Shown here piece after piece: positions 23,301 through 35,853 of a stretch of 64,000 nt of DNA. Made by a program: the position numbers and the translations under genes. The stretch is from Trogon surrucura (Eukaryota; Chordata; Aves; Trogoniformes; Trogonidae): assembly GCA_020746105.1 (NCBI GenBank), contig CM036622.1, forward strand, positions 11,146,487-11,210,486, given 5' to 3'. Below the pieces are notes generated by a model that ran no database searches, was not told where the DNA came from, and was given only the letters and a program-made list of their open reading frames with translations. Every line of letters begins with the position of its first letter. The stretch's first letter is position 1.

Positions 23301-26300
23301 TGAAAGACCTGGGACCAAACCACTCTTTGAAAAGCCCCATCCTCCCGGTTCACCCAGAAAGTCAGATTCAGCCAGTTCAGCTGAAGTTGCTCTGCTGCAC
23401 ATAGTACAGTCAAATATTTATGGTGACGAAGGAAGGAGGAAGAACAGCCTATGGTTGGTCGGCGCCACAGAGTGACAAGCACAAGTACTAGTGTACCCTG
23501 TGCTACCGGCTCCCAACAAGGTCACCATCCTTTCCTCTTCCCAGAGGTCCTTCTTGGCCCCTGACACTGAGTGATATACCTGAGGCTGGGATCTCCAGGG
23601 GATCACCGGAGCGGAGTGAGAGGTGCAGGATGTGCTGCAGATGGGTGGGTGGCAGCTGGGTGGAGGAAGAGTCTCCAAGGTAGCTGGACAGCCTCTCCAC
23701 CCCAAGATCTCTACAGCTGATGACAACATTTATTCTAAAGAGTATTTATTTCAAACACAAACTGACCAAGCTTCAGCAGGAGACAGGCTTTCCCACCCCA
23801 GAGCTCTGTAAGAGCTAATGGACAGGCAGAGCATAACCTTCTGCAATATGTTTTCAGATCCCCATTGGCTTGAGGCAGCAAAGGCACTTAATATGACGGT
23901 GACACTTAAGACCTCTTGCAGAACCAGCTCTAATGCCCTACTAGCTGAAAAACAAACCCATTTTGAAGTAATTATGCATGTGTTTGCAGCATCCAGAGGG
24001 AAAACACATAAAGCAATTAACGTAACTTATAAAAACAAAGTGACTACTCCACGTTGAGAATGGCTCGCATGGAAAAAAAAAGTTTTCTGAAGTGACAGGT
24101 TTTTTAACATTTCAGAAACCTCAGAAATAAAGAGGTAATCAATGTTTTTATTATTAATTATTATTTTAAAGAAATAATGAACAAATATTATTTTATTTTA
24201 AAAATGAGATGTAAAATTACTTAATGTTATTGAGATAACAAAAATTCTTCCAATAAGACTACATGCTCTCTACCATAGGAAGATTTTGCCTTAAGAGATT
24301 TTCAAGTCCCCAAAATGAGTACACACTGTAGTGTATCCCAGTTCCATGGGCTGTGACATGTTCATCTACAATAGATATTGCACACAATACATGTATAGAA
24401 TTTTTTACAGCAGTCCTGCACCATGTGAAACACTCTCTTTGACTTCAGTGGGAATCAGAGAGGTCCTTTAGGAATAGAAGAGTATACCATAACAGAAACA
24501 AAGCTTAGTTTAGATGTGAATCACAATGCTGCCACTGAGTTTATGCTCAGTTTAACCTATTAAACAATGTGAGATGAGCAAAAATTACTCATTTCCATAT
24601 CGCTGATTTTGCAGACTTCAGAAACCCTGAGTATGAAATAAATAACTTGCTCTTAATAACTTTCAGTGTGGATAATATATTTAACTGTAGGAAGATGCAA
24701 GTGATGTATTTTTATTACATTGCTGGTTATGTCTTTGTATTGATTCAGATAAATGCAGAACTTTAAAATTACAAGAAAGTGCCTAAAAAAATCTGTTTGT
24801 CACAAGTAAACCAGTGAGTAGAGCATGGTGTTATGGAAGGTGCTAAGATTAGATCAACTCTATCAATATAATCAGTAGCGTATTTCCTGAATGATTTCCT
24901 GACTGTATAGCTATATCTGTATCACAAAACGCAATGATAAAACTGCATAGAGGAAAAAAATGGAAGTCACTGTATACAAATCTAAGTAATATTCCTCTGT
25001 ATTATTCTTCATTAGATGGATTTCCTGTGTCAATATTCCATGTTCATTCCTGAAGAGAGCCTCTGAAAAGACATGATCACTCTAAAGCGCTCTTAGCACT
25101 TGAGAAGTGTGTAGCTGTTGGGTGTTGTGTTATTTTTTTTAGTAAATAAAATGAACATTTCTTAGAAGTAATCCTTTGGGAGTTTAAAAGATAAATTATT
25201 CATAATGCAAGATGAGATGTATAAGAACTATTTCATCTGATATATTAGGGAATGGCAGGGAAATTGGTGATTATGAAATTTGTTTTTCTGCTGGCTAATT
25301 TGCTGATACAGATTTTTTAATGAAATGATCTCTATGCTTGGTAGGTAAAGCTATGGTCACTTTCTGCATAGCTGCTTACTTTTGTGAACTCTTTTAATCT
25401 TTTACTACTGAACCTAGTCTATGACCCTTTTCACCATCAAATCTTAATTCCACATACAAAACTGAGCAAATAGTAGAACACACAAAAACCCCTGACCTCT
25501 TCTAATTCCATCTATGAGCCTTGATGTATCTGTTTTCTCTCTTTCACTACTCTTTCCTTTCAGCTTTCTTTTCCTGTATCCCTTTTTTCTTGCCATTATC
25601 ACAACGAATTGAGAGACAAAGACATGCTCAAAAACCTTTTGGGTAAACTGTGACTTCCAGAGCTTTCAAAGTATTTAACTTCTTGAGATCAAGGTGTCGA
25701 GGTCTCCTGAGTTGAGGATGATCCGTCCCTGGACATGAAGTTCTGTAGTGCCCCACCATTGTGCAGCAGCTGAGCACACGCATAAGTAACTCATCCTGCA
25801 AGACCTATTATTTCTGAAAAAGTCAATGTGTAGAGGGTTGAGATGAAAATCGGAACTGATAAACAGCCAAATAAAAAAAAAGAATGTGTTTCTAGGATGT
25901 GGGATTTGAGTCTCACTGCAAATGAGAGAGAAAAGAAAGAGGAACAGACAGAGGAAGATATCTTTCTAAGTCTACACAAACAAATGTCCTCCACATCTTG
26001 CAAAATCTCATCTCTCAGTGTGACCTCATTATCTTACTTACAACAAAAAGATTGTATTATAACATATGCCAACTTACAAACATTAGATGTATCATACATG
26101 GTCCACCTTATATGCAATCCAGTTATCCGGATCAGTGCTGTGATCCAGTTGGGTGAGGAACCAGTTATTTGGGAAACAGATGTTGATTTTATTTCAGATA
26201 GAGTTATGGGATCGTTGTTCCCTGTGTATTTAAAAATACTAAGTTAAATTAGATTTTAAGATACAGCATGTTTCACTGTGATTTCCATTGTAAATCTTGC

Positions 26301-27536
26301 TGAATACATGCTAACTTCCTGCCTTCTTACTAGAAGACAGGAAAAATAAAAATGTTCAATATAGAAATTTTATTGTATGTGTGATTTTAAAGCAGCATGT
26401 ATGAATGAAACTTGGAACAACCTTTCAAAATAAGCTGGTAAACTTATAATTGGACAGATGACAAAAAAAATCTGCAAAAGTGTCTCTGGAGACATGCTCA
26501 GTAAGACTGCAAACTATGTATGTTTTTTTATTAGTAGTGACTAATTTTTTGGAATGGATGAAGATCAGATTTGCAGCAATTAAACTTGTAACAAATATAA
26601 GCTCATTAAAAAAGTTTGTATACAAAGAGCACTGTTTTAGCTGTAGTTTTCTTAAAGTTCATTTTGTTTTCCATCTGCTTCTTATGTGATCAGCAAACAT
26701 ATAGTGAAACCGGTTGTATGAAAAGCACGTAGTAAAATTTCCTCCTCCCCAATGAAAAGATACAGTAAATTGCGCCAAGTGTTAAGGACTCATTTTAAAA
26801 ACTTTCATCATTCTACTTTGTTACTTTCAAAATAATTTCCCAAATCTCACTTCTCTCAGTCATTCTTTCCTAAATTACTTTTCTGAATTTTGGGTGCCAA
26901 AGCTCTAAGTTGTTTCAGCCTGATCACTACATCAACTCAGTTTTGGCTCTAAGTGATTGTGATCTCCAATAGGCCCACCAAATCATTTTGATTTCCAGTT
27001 CTTAAAAAAACCCAACAAATGTTTCTAGAGACCTTTGAATGGTTCTTTTAAACAGAGGTGACTCTGTTTAGCAAGACTAAATGAGGTTTTATTCACCGTA
27101 AGTGTCAAGAAACTCAAGGCATGGCCTCCTTTATTCCTACTGTAGTGAGCCCTTTAATATCACACCTCAATGGCCATGTGCATATTAATACAACATGTTG
27201 TTCTGTGTTTCACAAAGGACAGTGAATGCTTTCCTGAGGTGATTCATGGAGCCAGGCAGGCGCTGGTTTTAGTCATCACTAAACAATTGCCATAAAACAC
27301 CCAAGGAATACAATAAAGGTGAAAATGCCTACCAGCGCAAAGATACTCCATAAAAAAAAAAATCCAGCATGTTCTGTAATCTGAAGTAATGATACTTTCA
27401 ACCTGGTGTTACACAGAAAGGTTAAACGTGAGAGTGTAAAAGAGAGGGAGTAGACATCAGAGGGCTACCAGGTATACCAATTCTTTACATTGTCTTAATG
27501 TAACCCAGTATGTATGTTTACACTTCATACAAAAAT
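20354..27536. other. Non-coding stretch, AT-rich in part
   Basis: No gene or interspersed repeat recognised over about 7 kb. 24130-24215 is a low-complexity A/T tract rich in tta and att. An octamer-like 'atgcaaat' lies near 22033. Frames of 122 codons (22457-22825) and 134 codons (25843-26247) have no domain. Confidence 0.5.
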
Positions 27537-27620
27537 CTGCTTTATTTACTAGATATTTGAAAATATCTTCATGTTATCCTGCTTTATTTACTAGATATTT
27601 GAAAATATCTTCATGTTATC
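27537..27620 (+). repeat. Perfect 42-bp tandem duplication
   Basis: The 42-bp unit at 27537-27578 (starting ctgctttatttactag, ending ttcatgttatc) is followed directly by an identical copy at 27579-27620. No differences were found. The unit contains the partly palindromic string 'gatatttgaaaatatc', which may have favoured the duplication. The identity implies a recent event or an assembly artefact. Confidence 0.93.
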
Positions 27621-27931
27621 AGTCATTTATTTTTTTTCTCTAGGTGAAGTAGATGAGATTTTAAGGAGGAAAGTTGCATCCAGCAGCAGAAGATAAGAGT
27701 TCTCTGGAGTAACAAACACTAATGCTTCCTGCTGCTGCAATTGCCATAGAAACAGAAATGTCACTTATACTGTTTTCCCTTCTCTGTGATGAAATATTGC
27801 CACCTGGGAGGATTTAGTGTTGCATGCAAAGACCTTGATCCTGCAAGGTGCTTAACACACCTAGTGAGGTGCTGGGACCCTGGTTCCCAACATACTTACA
27901 TATATCACACTTAATGATTTTCAAAACCAAA

Positions 27932-28060
27932 AGAATCATGAAACAGTTTGAGTTGGAAGGGACCTTAATGATCATCTGGTTCAAACGCCCCTGCCGTGGC
28001 AGGGACACCTCCCACTAGACCAGGTTGCTCAAAGCCCCGTCCAGCCTGGCCTTGGGGAAG
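27932..28060 (-). mobile_element. CR1 LINE 3' tail fragment
   Basis: The plus strand reads 'agaatcatgaaacagtttga', 'gttggaagggaccttaatg', 'tcatctggttcaaacgccc', 'cctgccgtggcagggacacc', 'ccactagaccaggttgctca' and 'ccagcctggcctt'. This is close to the avian CR1 3' region in inverse orientation. Only one terminal 8-bp unit remains. It is 5'-truncated at about 28060. Confidence 0.93.
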
Positions 28061-29369
28061 CCTGCTGTAAAAAGACTTGATGAAGACACATGTGTAAGAG
28101 GACTTCTGAGAATGTGAGCCCTGCATGCCTTTTAATTCTTGCTGAAAAGACTAACAATTTAGGCCTTAACTCATTTCCCATTGCTGTTGTCTTGGTCTCC
28201 TGATGTTTCAACCGTAGCAGGTCTGGTCCCTTCATAAGTCTGCTTGGCATTTGTCTGAGGTTGAATGAGTCACAGAAGGCAACAACTGGTGTGGCACAGG
28301 CCAGCACAGCCTTAAGCATTTTGGTTTAACTTGCTCAGTTCCTACTATTTTCATATCCTTATTTCAATCCTACCCAGTCAGGTGGCTGAAGCATGATATA
28401 GTCCTTATTTACTGCTGAAGGTACCAGAAACTATTCAGAGCAAGTGGGCAGAGAGCTGTCTACAACTTAAAATAAATTTTTGGTGGTTTTTTTTAGATCC
28501 ACTAAGAGATTTCATTTTTTACAGAGGAAGTAAACTGGAGTAATAATAATCAAAGTAATATTTACCCCTTAATAAGTGCCTATTTTAATGCTGGTGCTAG
28601 AGGTTAACAGCATTGTTATTTACTCCTCTCTCAAAACGTACTGAAAGATATGAAATGTATCAGTCAATAAAGCTGAGCCATCAGATAAATAACATTCATA
28701 TTACTCTCTGACAAATTCTTTTGCTACACGGAGATATAAATAACACTAAGAAAGCAGTTCCTACATTACAAGTTTACTGATGTGTAAAATGGAATTTTAA
28801 AAAGAGCCCAAAGCAGCAGGAGCGTGACTTGCTGTAACAGGATATATAGGAAGAGATATATGGCATATCTAGCACCTGTAAGGGGAAGAAACTGTAAGAG
28901 TGAGACATCTTTGTGAAGGTGGGATGCAGCACTGAATTGGGAAAAATGGAAAGACCAATTCCTATTCAGAGAAGCGATGATAGCATTATGCACTGAACAA
29001 CACTCAGAATAATAATGATAATGTTTTTGTTTCGGTGTTCACAGTACACAGAGGAATGGATCGGCCAGGAACAGTCTGGCTCTCATAGCAAAGCTGCATT
29101 GTGTTTATGCTCAGAAAACACAGGGGTGTCATGAGCTCCTGATGCAACACAGGAGATTTTCTCCAAGGGTTTTCTTCCCATAAGTACCGAGGATGGACCA
29201 GGCTGCATTTCTGCAGCAGTGAACAGCCACAAAGAGGGACACAACAGTGCCCTTTTGACCAAATCATCTGACCATAGAATAACAGTTTATTGGCTCAGCC
29301 CCCTGAAAGTGAAAAAGAGCACTGTTTGCATTTTTACTTTCGGTTTTGGAGACACCCAGTAAGAAGACA
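28061..29369. other. Non-coding stretch, no recognised feature
   Basis: Short open frames only (up to 96 codons). No repeat recognised. Confidence 0.55.
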
Positions 29370-29398
29370 GCTATAGGTAGGTAGAGCCTACCTATAGC
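29370..29398. repeat. Perfect inverted repeat, 12-bp arms, 5-nt loop
   Basis: Arms gctataggtagg (29370-29381) and cctacctatagc (29387-29398) flank tagag. The arm contains the same 'ataggtagg' word as the tetranucleotide array 70 bp downstream, so the hairpin may have arisen from that microsatellite by template switching rather than for a function. Confidence 0.85.
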
Positions 29399-29451
29399 CT
29401 GGGTAGAGCCCTTCCCATATCTTTGTTTGCAAAGTCTAGCCACGATGATGA

Positions 29452-29492
29452 TAGGTAGGTAGGTAGGTAAACAGACAGACAGACAGACAGAG
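29452..29492 (+). repeat. Compound tetranucleotide microsatellite (TAGG)n(ACAG)n
   Basis: About 4.5 units of TAGG (29452-29469) are followed at once by about 5.5 units of ACAG (29471-29492). This is a typical polymorphic compound microsatellite. Translation of the reverse strand gives repetitive low-complexity peptides, which explains the open frames there. Confidence 0.93.
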
Positions 29493-32400
29493 GCATGTAT
29501 CTCGTAAACTAAACAGGTATAAAATATTTCCATTAAAAAAAAACAGATCTGAGAAACAGTGGTGTGCGTGCAATGAATATTGGGAATAAGAAATAAACAA
29601 GGAAATGTTCTTTAGTGTTGTCAATGTCTCATGAAGATGTGTCTCTGCAGCATGTGTGATGGATAAAGAGGGAATTGTTTCATCCAGGAGAATCGCACAA
29701 TTTCTTTTAATGGCTTTGCCTCCGGTTTCTCTACTGCTCACTCTTTCAAAAGGTTTTCTTTGTAATGCTTTGGATACAAAACTATGTTGTCACAGCTACT
29801 TCCATGGAGAACATTGAAAATCAGTGAAATCTTCAGATTCATCTAACATAGATCATTAAAATTGTGTTCATACCATTAAGATGGAGAGGCCTTGCAGCCC
29901 TTACTGCACAGTCCTCTGCCTTCAGTCCCTGGCTGGGGAGAGCCAGTGCTGGGCAGGAGGCAGGGGTCCATCTCTGACCCATCTCTGTGCTTCTGGATGG
30001 AGCTGAGCTGTTCCATCAGCCCCATAGCTCCAGAGGGTCTCTGGGGAATGGCTTTGTGGCCCAGCTCAAAGTGCTGTATGACACGATCCTTTGGATGACT
30101 GCTTCCAACAGGCTTTATTTTGAAGCCTATTGAATAATCACACCCGCACAGTCTGAAATGGGTGTCTACAGGAGCTCTTGTCCTGCAAATTGCCATGTGC
30201 TGTGTTTTCTGCTGGTTTGTGTCATTGAAGAGAATTTCTGTATTGTGTTACCCATAAATATCTACAAATTATATTAATTTCAATTTCCTGAAAATCTAAT
30301 TTGGGAAAATGTCAGTTTTGCCTAGTGTTTGCACTTCTACTATCACCCATCCAAGACCCCAATGACATCTGCTCGGTACCTGCCTTTTGCAGGGGAGAGA
30401 GAGAGATGAAAGAAGGAGAGTGATAAAAAAGAAGGGTGGACTGTCAGCTATTGACCTTACAGCTGAGCTTGGCTATTGCTGAGGTAGATGACTGTTCTTG
30501 AATAGTCATGGACTTTGCTTTTTTTATGAGAGATAATAAAAAGATAATTTAAGGTTATTGTCCATTATATTAATATTTTGAAACTTCTTGGAAATATTAT
30601 GTTGATATTTTAAGTTCTATGTTGCTGGAACAATTGTGTGTGTCTCCTCCCGCTGAATTCTAAATTATCATCCTCAGAGAATTAACAAACACACAAAGAA
30701 GTAAGAATGGGATAGCCATTTCTAAAATGCCAGAAATGTCTTTGTCCAGATAAGAAAATTTGTAGCATAAAGCAGAAGAGGCAGAGTGTTTAAACTGTAG
30801 CAGCATAATGATAAGAACCAGCAAGTGTACTGATGGTTTGGACTAAATAGCTAAGTAATACATTTCAATCAGATCTTGATGCTGTGGGGTTATTTAGATG
30901 CAAGTGGAAAGATATCCCTTCAGACTTTTCCCTACTAATGGCAAAAGCATTTCTGTAATTCAAACAACTTTGTCTTCTCCCAAGAAAATAAAGAAATTAC
31001 TGAAATTAATATTAATTAAGGATATATGGGAAAGTACTTCTGCAGCAGAGGAGTGAGACCTCTCTAATTTCTTTTAAAATGTGTTTCAGATGTGGTAGCT
31101 GCCATAATCAAAAGGATAAATTTTGCAAACATTATGAACATATCCATTTGGGAAGTCAAAACAAATATGATGTAGACCCGGCTTTTGTCATAGATAAATA
31201 GTTCTTTTTGTAGCAAGCCCTGGAGTATTTAGAGCAACCTAGCGAAGTCCAATGAAGTGTCAACTCAAGCCAGGAGCATTATTATTTATTGTCAGTTAAG
31301 ACCTTCATCACTTACAGACATCACTGGAAATATTACCGGTGATTGATACTGATGGCAATGATGATTACTCTTGCAATAAGCTTAATTAAAATAATGAAGT
31401 ACTGTTGCACAGAACTTGGTTGTTGCCCAGGCAGGATAATGTATAAGCAGCACAACGAAGTCATCAGCTCAGAGAGTGCTTCATATTTCAAGTGTGACAT
31501 TGCTAGGGAAGCAAAGAGGCACCGTGTGCCATTTCTCCACTATTCCTACTCCATCTCCTACGTGTGTGCATATACAAATAATTGCTGGAGTAGCCGCTGC
31601 AGTGATTCCCTCTTAGATATTAATCCTGACTCTATCATAATGAAGTGTATGTTGGTCATAGTCGTGGTATTGCTGTTTTTATAATATGCTGCAAGTCTCT
31701 GGGAAACTTTTTTTGTCATTATTCTTCAGGGACCTCTTCTCTGACCATTTGGTTGTGGCAGTTTAACTGATTTTCGTCTGCCACTGTGAGTAACCCATGC
31801 AATCAAAGATTACAAAGGACCTGGAGGGAGGAGAATAATTTCTGACCTTTCTTGTTTTAGGTAACCAATTCCAGCAAAAAAAACCCCGAGCACTGAGGTG
31901 CAACATCATCTCATTATTGTATTCTATTAACTGTGCATTTAAAAGGTCAGAATATAGATGTAAACTCTGAACCATCCAGGCTGGCTGAGCTGGTCTCAGT
32001 CCCAAGTCTCCCAAAGCATGGGGAGCAGCTATAAAGATCGTGGGCAGCTCTAATCTCAAAGCAGGAAGGTCTGCATTTATGAAGGAGAATACTCTCTCTG
32101 TATTCTAGGCTTTTTGGATCAGGTTCATCAAGACAATAAGCTGTATATACCTTTAAGGGCAAGCTGATTATAAGAATTTTCATAACAAGATTTGTATTTC
32201 TGGCTGGTGTGGCCTAATGATTCAAAGTTAAGCAGGGATCATTTAAAAATCATTTGAAGAATCACACTTCTCTTGTATCAAGTAAGAAATGGACACTCAT
32301 TTAGGAGGAAATTCTGTAAGAACTTAGGAAAAAAGCTTTTCTGAGCAGGTAAAACACATCGACATAATGAAATTAGAAGCCAAGTTCAGAGTTGTTACCA

Positions 32401-33380
32401 CATTGTGCCATTGAGATGGTCTAATTCTGGATATTCTGTCACTTGTCCTTCCTTATTTCTAGGTCAAAGATTGCTAGTGTTTAATGACATTTTGCCTGGA
32501 AGCTTGCACTTGTCCCTTTGCCTGTCTATAGCTTGTGAAACATGCCAAGTGTTTGTTTTTCTTCCCTGCTACTTTCCACTTACTTTAATTCACTGAGCGC
32601 TTCCCTTTGTACTCACACCAAGATTTTGAATATAACCTTCATCTTGAATGAGAAAATACTGTAAAGCTAAGCAGTATTTTGTATAAATTACACACTCCGC
32701 AAGTGAAAAGCAAGAGACAGGTGATGTCCAGATGAAGGGGAAAGGGCATGACAGGCACTTGTGTGCAGATTCCTTGGGCACAACTGAGGGTGCACCCTCA
32801 CCCGCACCATTCCAGTTGCTCCAGCCACCACAGTTCCAGTACCACCAGTGTGGCCTCTCGATTTATGCCAATAAATTATTTTGCCTGAATAAATTATCTT
32901 TTCTCATTAGTAAAGCCTGTATTCCGTCTCAGTTAAGAGACTACAAAAGAGATATGCAATCAGTTGAATAGTGATGGTTGTAAAACTGGTTTCACATAAG
33001 ATGATATCAGGGTTCCAGTTTTCTCGTGCATACCAAGAAAGTATATTTGCCTTTGCAATGAGATGTTTTGCCTGTTAAACACCACACAAAGTGCTGACTG
33101 CAGAGTGGGAAAACACCTGAATCCTCTCCTACAGTCATTACAGGCAATCAATACAGATTGAGGTCTAATACTTCTTAAAGAATGGAGAAATGGTTTGACT
33201 AACACAGATGTCTTGGGCTAAGCATCTTACTCTCAGAAAAGGGTGGCCTTTTCAGAAGGTACCTTTGACCCAATTTTGTAGCACAATAGAAATCTGTGTG
33301 GCTTTGCCTCTTACCATACTAGCAAGAAACTGAGAAAAAGGTTGCTCCATTTAGGCCATTTGACAACCTTACCAGGAAAT
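29493..33380. other. Non-coding stretch, no recognised gene
   Basis: A 113-codon frame at 31343-31684 begins at a non-ATG codon, has no domain, and starts in the middle of AT-rich sequence. A short (GA)n lies at 30394-30405. No interspersed repeat recognised. Confidence 0.5.
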
Positions 33381-33449
33381 GAATGCAGTACTTTCTAAAG
33401 AATTGTGTCTAATTTCTAAAGAATGCAGTACTTTCTAAAGAATTGTGTC
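33381..33449 (+). repeat. Tandem duplication, 40-bp period, 1.7 copies
   Basis: A 29-bp block (33381-33409, starting gaatgcagtactttc and ending attgtgtc) is repeated exactly at 33421-33449 with 11 bp (taatttctaaa) between. Part of that spacer, tttctaaa, also occurs inside the block. The pattern fits slippage between the internal ttctaaag repeats. Confidence 0.92.
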
Positions 33450-33500
33450 AGGAGTGGAGCAGAGGAGAGACCAGAAAGGAAAGAGGAGAGGAGATTTTGC
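33450..33500 (+). repeat. Polypurine tract
   Basis: Strongly purine-biased run (gga, aga and gaa words) directly after the 40-bp tandem duplication. Low complexity and probably slippage-prone. Confidence 0.6.
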
Positions 33501-33840
33501 ATGTGTGTCCTCAGAGAAGTCTTATGCAAGGAGAATTACTCAGAAGACAGGCAGAGGAGAGTTTCAGCTAAACAGGAATAAGAAGTTGATTTGGTGAAAG
33601 TAAAGACAATCCATTGAGTTAACTGAAATTTAAAGGTGTGAGCTGATATGGGGAACGAGTGGGGAAAACCCCAACAAATTAGTATAAAGTAACTCAGCAC
33701 TCAAGACTTGAAAATTGGAGGCTAAACAAAGCAAGACAGCTTTACACACAAAGCAGACAGGTGTTCAGTTTTAGGTAAATGTGCTTAAATGTCTTATTGA
33801 GAAAGAAGAAAACAGGCAACATTTAAATGCATTTCTACAC

Positions 33841-33896
33841 AGGATAATATTGCATATTATAATAATATAGGATAGTATTACATGTTATAATAATAT
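33841..33896 (+). repeat. 28-bp imperfect tandem duplication, AT-rich
   Basis: The unit at 33841-33868 and the next at 33869-33896 match at about 25 of 28 positions. Each ends in 'ttataataatat'. The few differences suggest an older event than the perfect duplications elsewhere in the window. Confidence 0.85.
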
Positions 33897-35433
33897 AGGC
33901 TTCAAAGTGTTTCCACAGAAAAAGTAGCCCTTCTCTCAAAAAGCCAAACACAGAAAGGCTGCAAATTTTCATTTCAGACCCTGAATGTGTCTATACAGAC
34001 ATGTTATTCATAACCTGAATTCCTCCTGTTCAATATTGATTCACTAGCATCTCAAAATGCACCATCATATGTCAGAGGTAGATCCTGGTGAAAGGTCAAA
34101 TAAGTGGGTCAATTAGGGAGTTAAGAAATAAAATTAAAGAATTTCGTCTGTGACTCCCAAAAAGCACCACAATAATGTTCCTGTTTAATTGTTTTTTGAA
34201 ATGCAAGTTTTCAATTCTGCTGAATTTGAAAAAGAAGACTGTTCAGTAGAAAACTTTGGTGACAATCACTTTTTCCTGTGCTTGGCAAAGTTTTGAAAGG
34301 ACGAATTAATACCATGTCTTTTCTGTTCCAATATTTTTTTAAGCCCAGATGCAGAAAATACACATTTCATGTAAGCAAGTCATTAAAACCCTTATCTTAC
34401 TGTTAAAAATTACCTAAATGCTATATCTCAAAACATAATTATAAATGAAAAGTCATGAATGTGTGAGAGGCTTTCTAGTGGGGCTCTGTGGAGATTAGTT
34501 CTCTGCTAAAAAGAAAAATTAATCATTTTATAGGGAATGTAAAAGTTATGAAGCATGTCTGATAAGGATGGAGGAAGTGGTAAAATAATGGTGAGGATAG
34601 GTCAGGTATTATTATAAACCTGGTGATGTGATGAACTGGAAACAGTCAAACAATATGCATTTTAGCATAGTCGTTTGCAAGGTCATATAGGTAGGAAGAA
34701 ATGAGGTAGACAGAACGTACATTGTTAACACCAGGAAATAACCGATTTTGGAAAGGACTGAGAGGTCACAGCAAACAATTAAATATGATTTCTCAGTGTA
34801 AAACTCTGGCCAAAAAGGATATGTGATGTTTCAATATATAACTGAGGATAAGAGAGTGATATTGTCTGTAAATACGGTATCAGTTAATTCACTGCTAGAA
34901 TGCTGTGTCTCTTTTTCAGTGCCCTCCCTCAAGAAGGATTTCAAACTATTGTTTGAGAAAATAATCTGAGGCCTGGAAGATTTGCCTTATGAAACAAATT
35001 GTATATATTTAGCTTATGAAGGTAAAATTTAAAAGCTAACTTAATTCTGGTTTATAAACATCCCCCCAAAGAATGAAATTCTAAGTGACATTTCTCAATT
35101 AACAAATGTATAACTGGAACCAGGCAGCAGAAACCAAAAGCAGAAGGACTGAAACCAGCAACATGCAGGTTTTAAGGTGAACAAGACAGCTCTTACAACA
35201 GACTGACAATGGAAAGAGAAGTTTGCCACAACCTGCATTTTTAAATTAAGATCAGATTTTCCACTAATATTTGTGCTGTAGTTGAACTAAAAGCAAGTAT
35301 CAGTGGCTGAGCATCTACAGTCTGTTAAGATGATGTTTATTGCTTTGTATAGTCTTTGCTGTTTATGAATATATTAGAATAGGACCATTGTATGCAGCAC
35401 ATCATGGAACAGGCTGCCCCAATGTGTGTTCAC
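33897..35433. other. Non-coding stretch, no recognised feature
   Basis: AT-rich DNA without long open frames. Just before the CR1 element, 'atggaacaggctgcccc' (35403-35419) matches a string that normally lies well inside the CR1 3' region. It may be a small rearranged CR1 piece or chance. Confidence 0.5.
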
Positions 35434-35853
35434 TTCAAGAAAGATATCCCTCGCTTCAGGAAAGACATTGAGGTGCTGGAGCGGGTCCAGAGGAGAGCAA
35501 TGACACTGGTGAAGGGGCTAGAGGGAAAGTCCTGTGAGGAGAGGCTGAGGGAGCTGGGGGTGTTCAGCCTGGAGAGGAGGAGACTCAGGGGGGACGTTCT
35601 CACTCTCCACAACTACCTGAAGGGAGGGTGTAGTCAGGTGGGGGTCGGGCTCTTCTTCTGGGCAACCAGTGACAGGACGAGAGGGCACGGCCTGAAACTG
35701 TGTCAGGGGAGGTTCAGGTTGGATCTCAGGAAGCCCTTCCTCAGGGAGAGGGTGCTCAGGCACTGGGATGCCCTGCCCAGGGAAGTGATGGAGTCACCGT
35801 CCCTGGAGGTGTTTAAGGAAAGGCTGGGTGTGGCACTTAGTGCCATGGCCTAG
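35434..35853 (+). pseudogene. CR1 ORF2 C-terminal fragment, frame still open
   Basis: About 140 codons of ORF2 are open to the natural stop at 35851-35853. Recognisable pieces are '[18 protein letters not shown]', '[20 protein letters not shown]', '[19 protein letters not shown]', '[20 protein letters not shown]'. The upstream in-frame ATG at 35392 belongs to flanking DNA and is not a real start. The endonuclease and the catalytic reverse transcriptase motifs are missing because of 5' truncation. The fragment has no function of its own. Confidence 0.9.

Noticed and set aside
29264-29741. Minus-strand frames with repeated CLSVCLPTYLP-type strings
   Set aside because: They are translations of the (TAGG)n(ACAG)n microsatellite.
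31343-31684. 113-codon frame with hydrophobic start and end as a small membrane protein
   Set aside because: The start codon is not ATG, the upstream sequence is AT-rich without promoter or splice signals, and no family is recognised.
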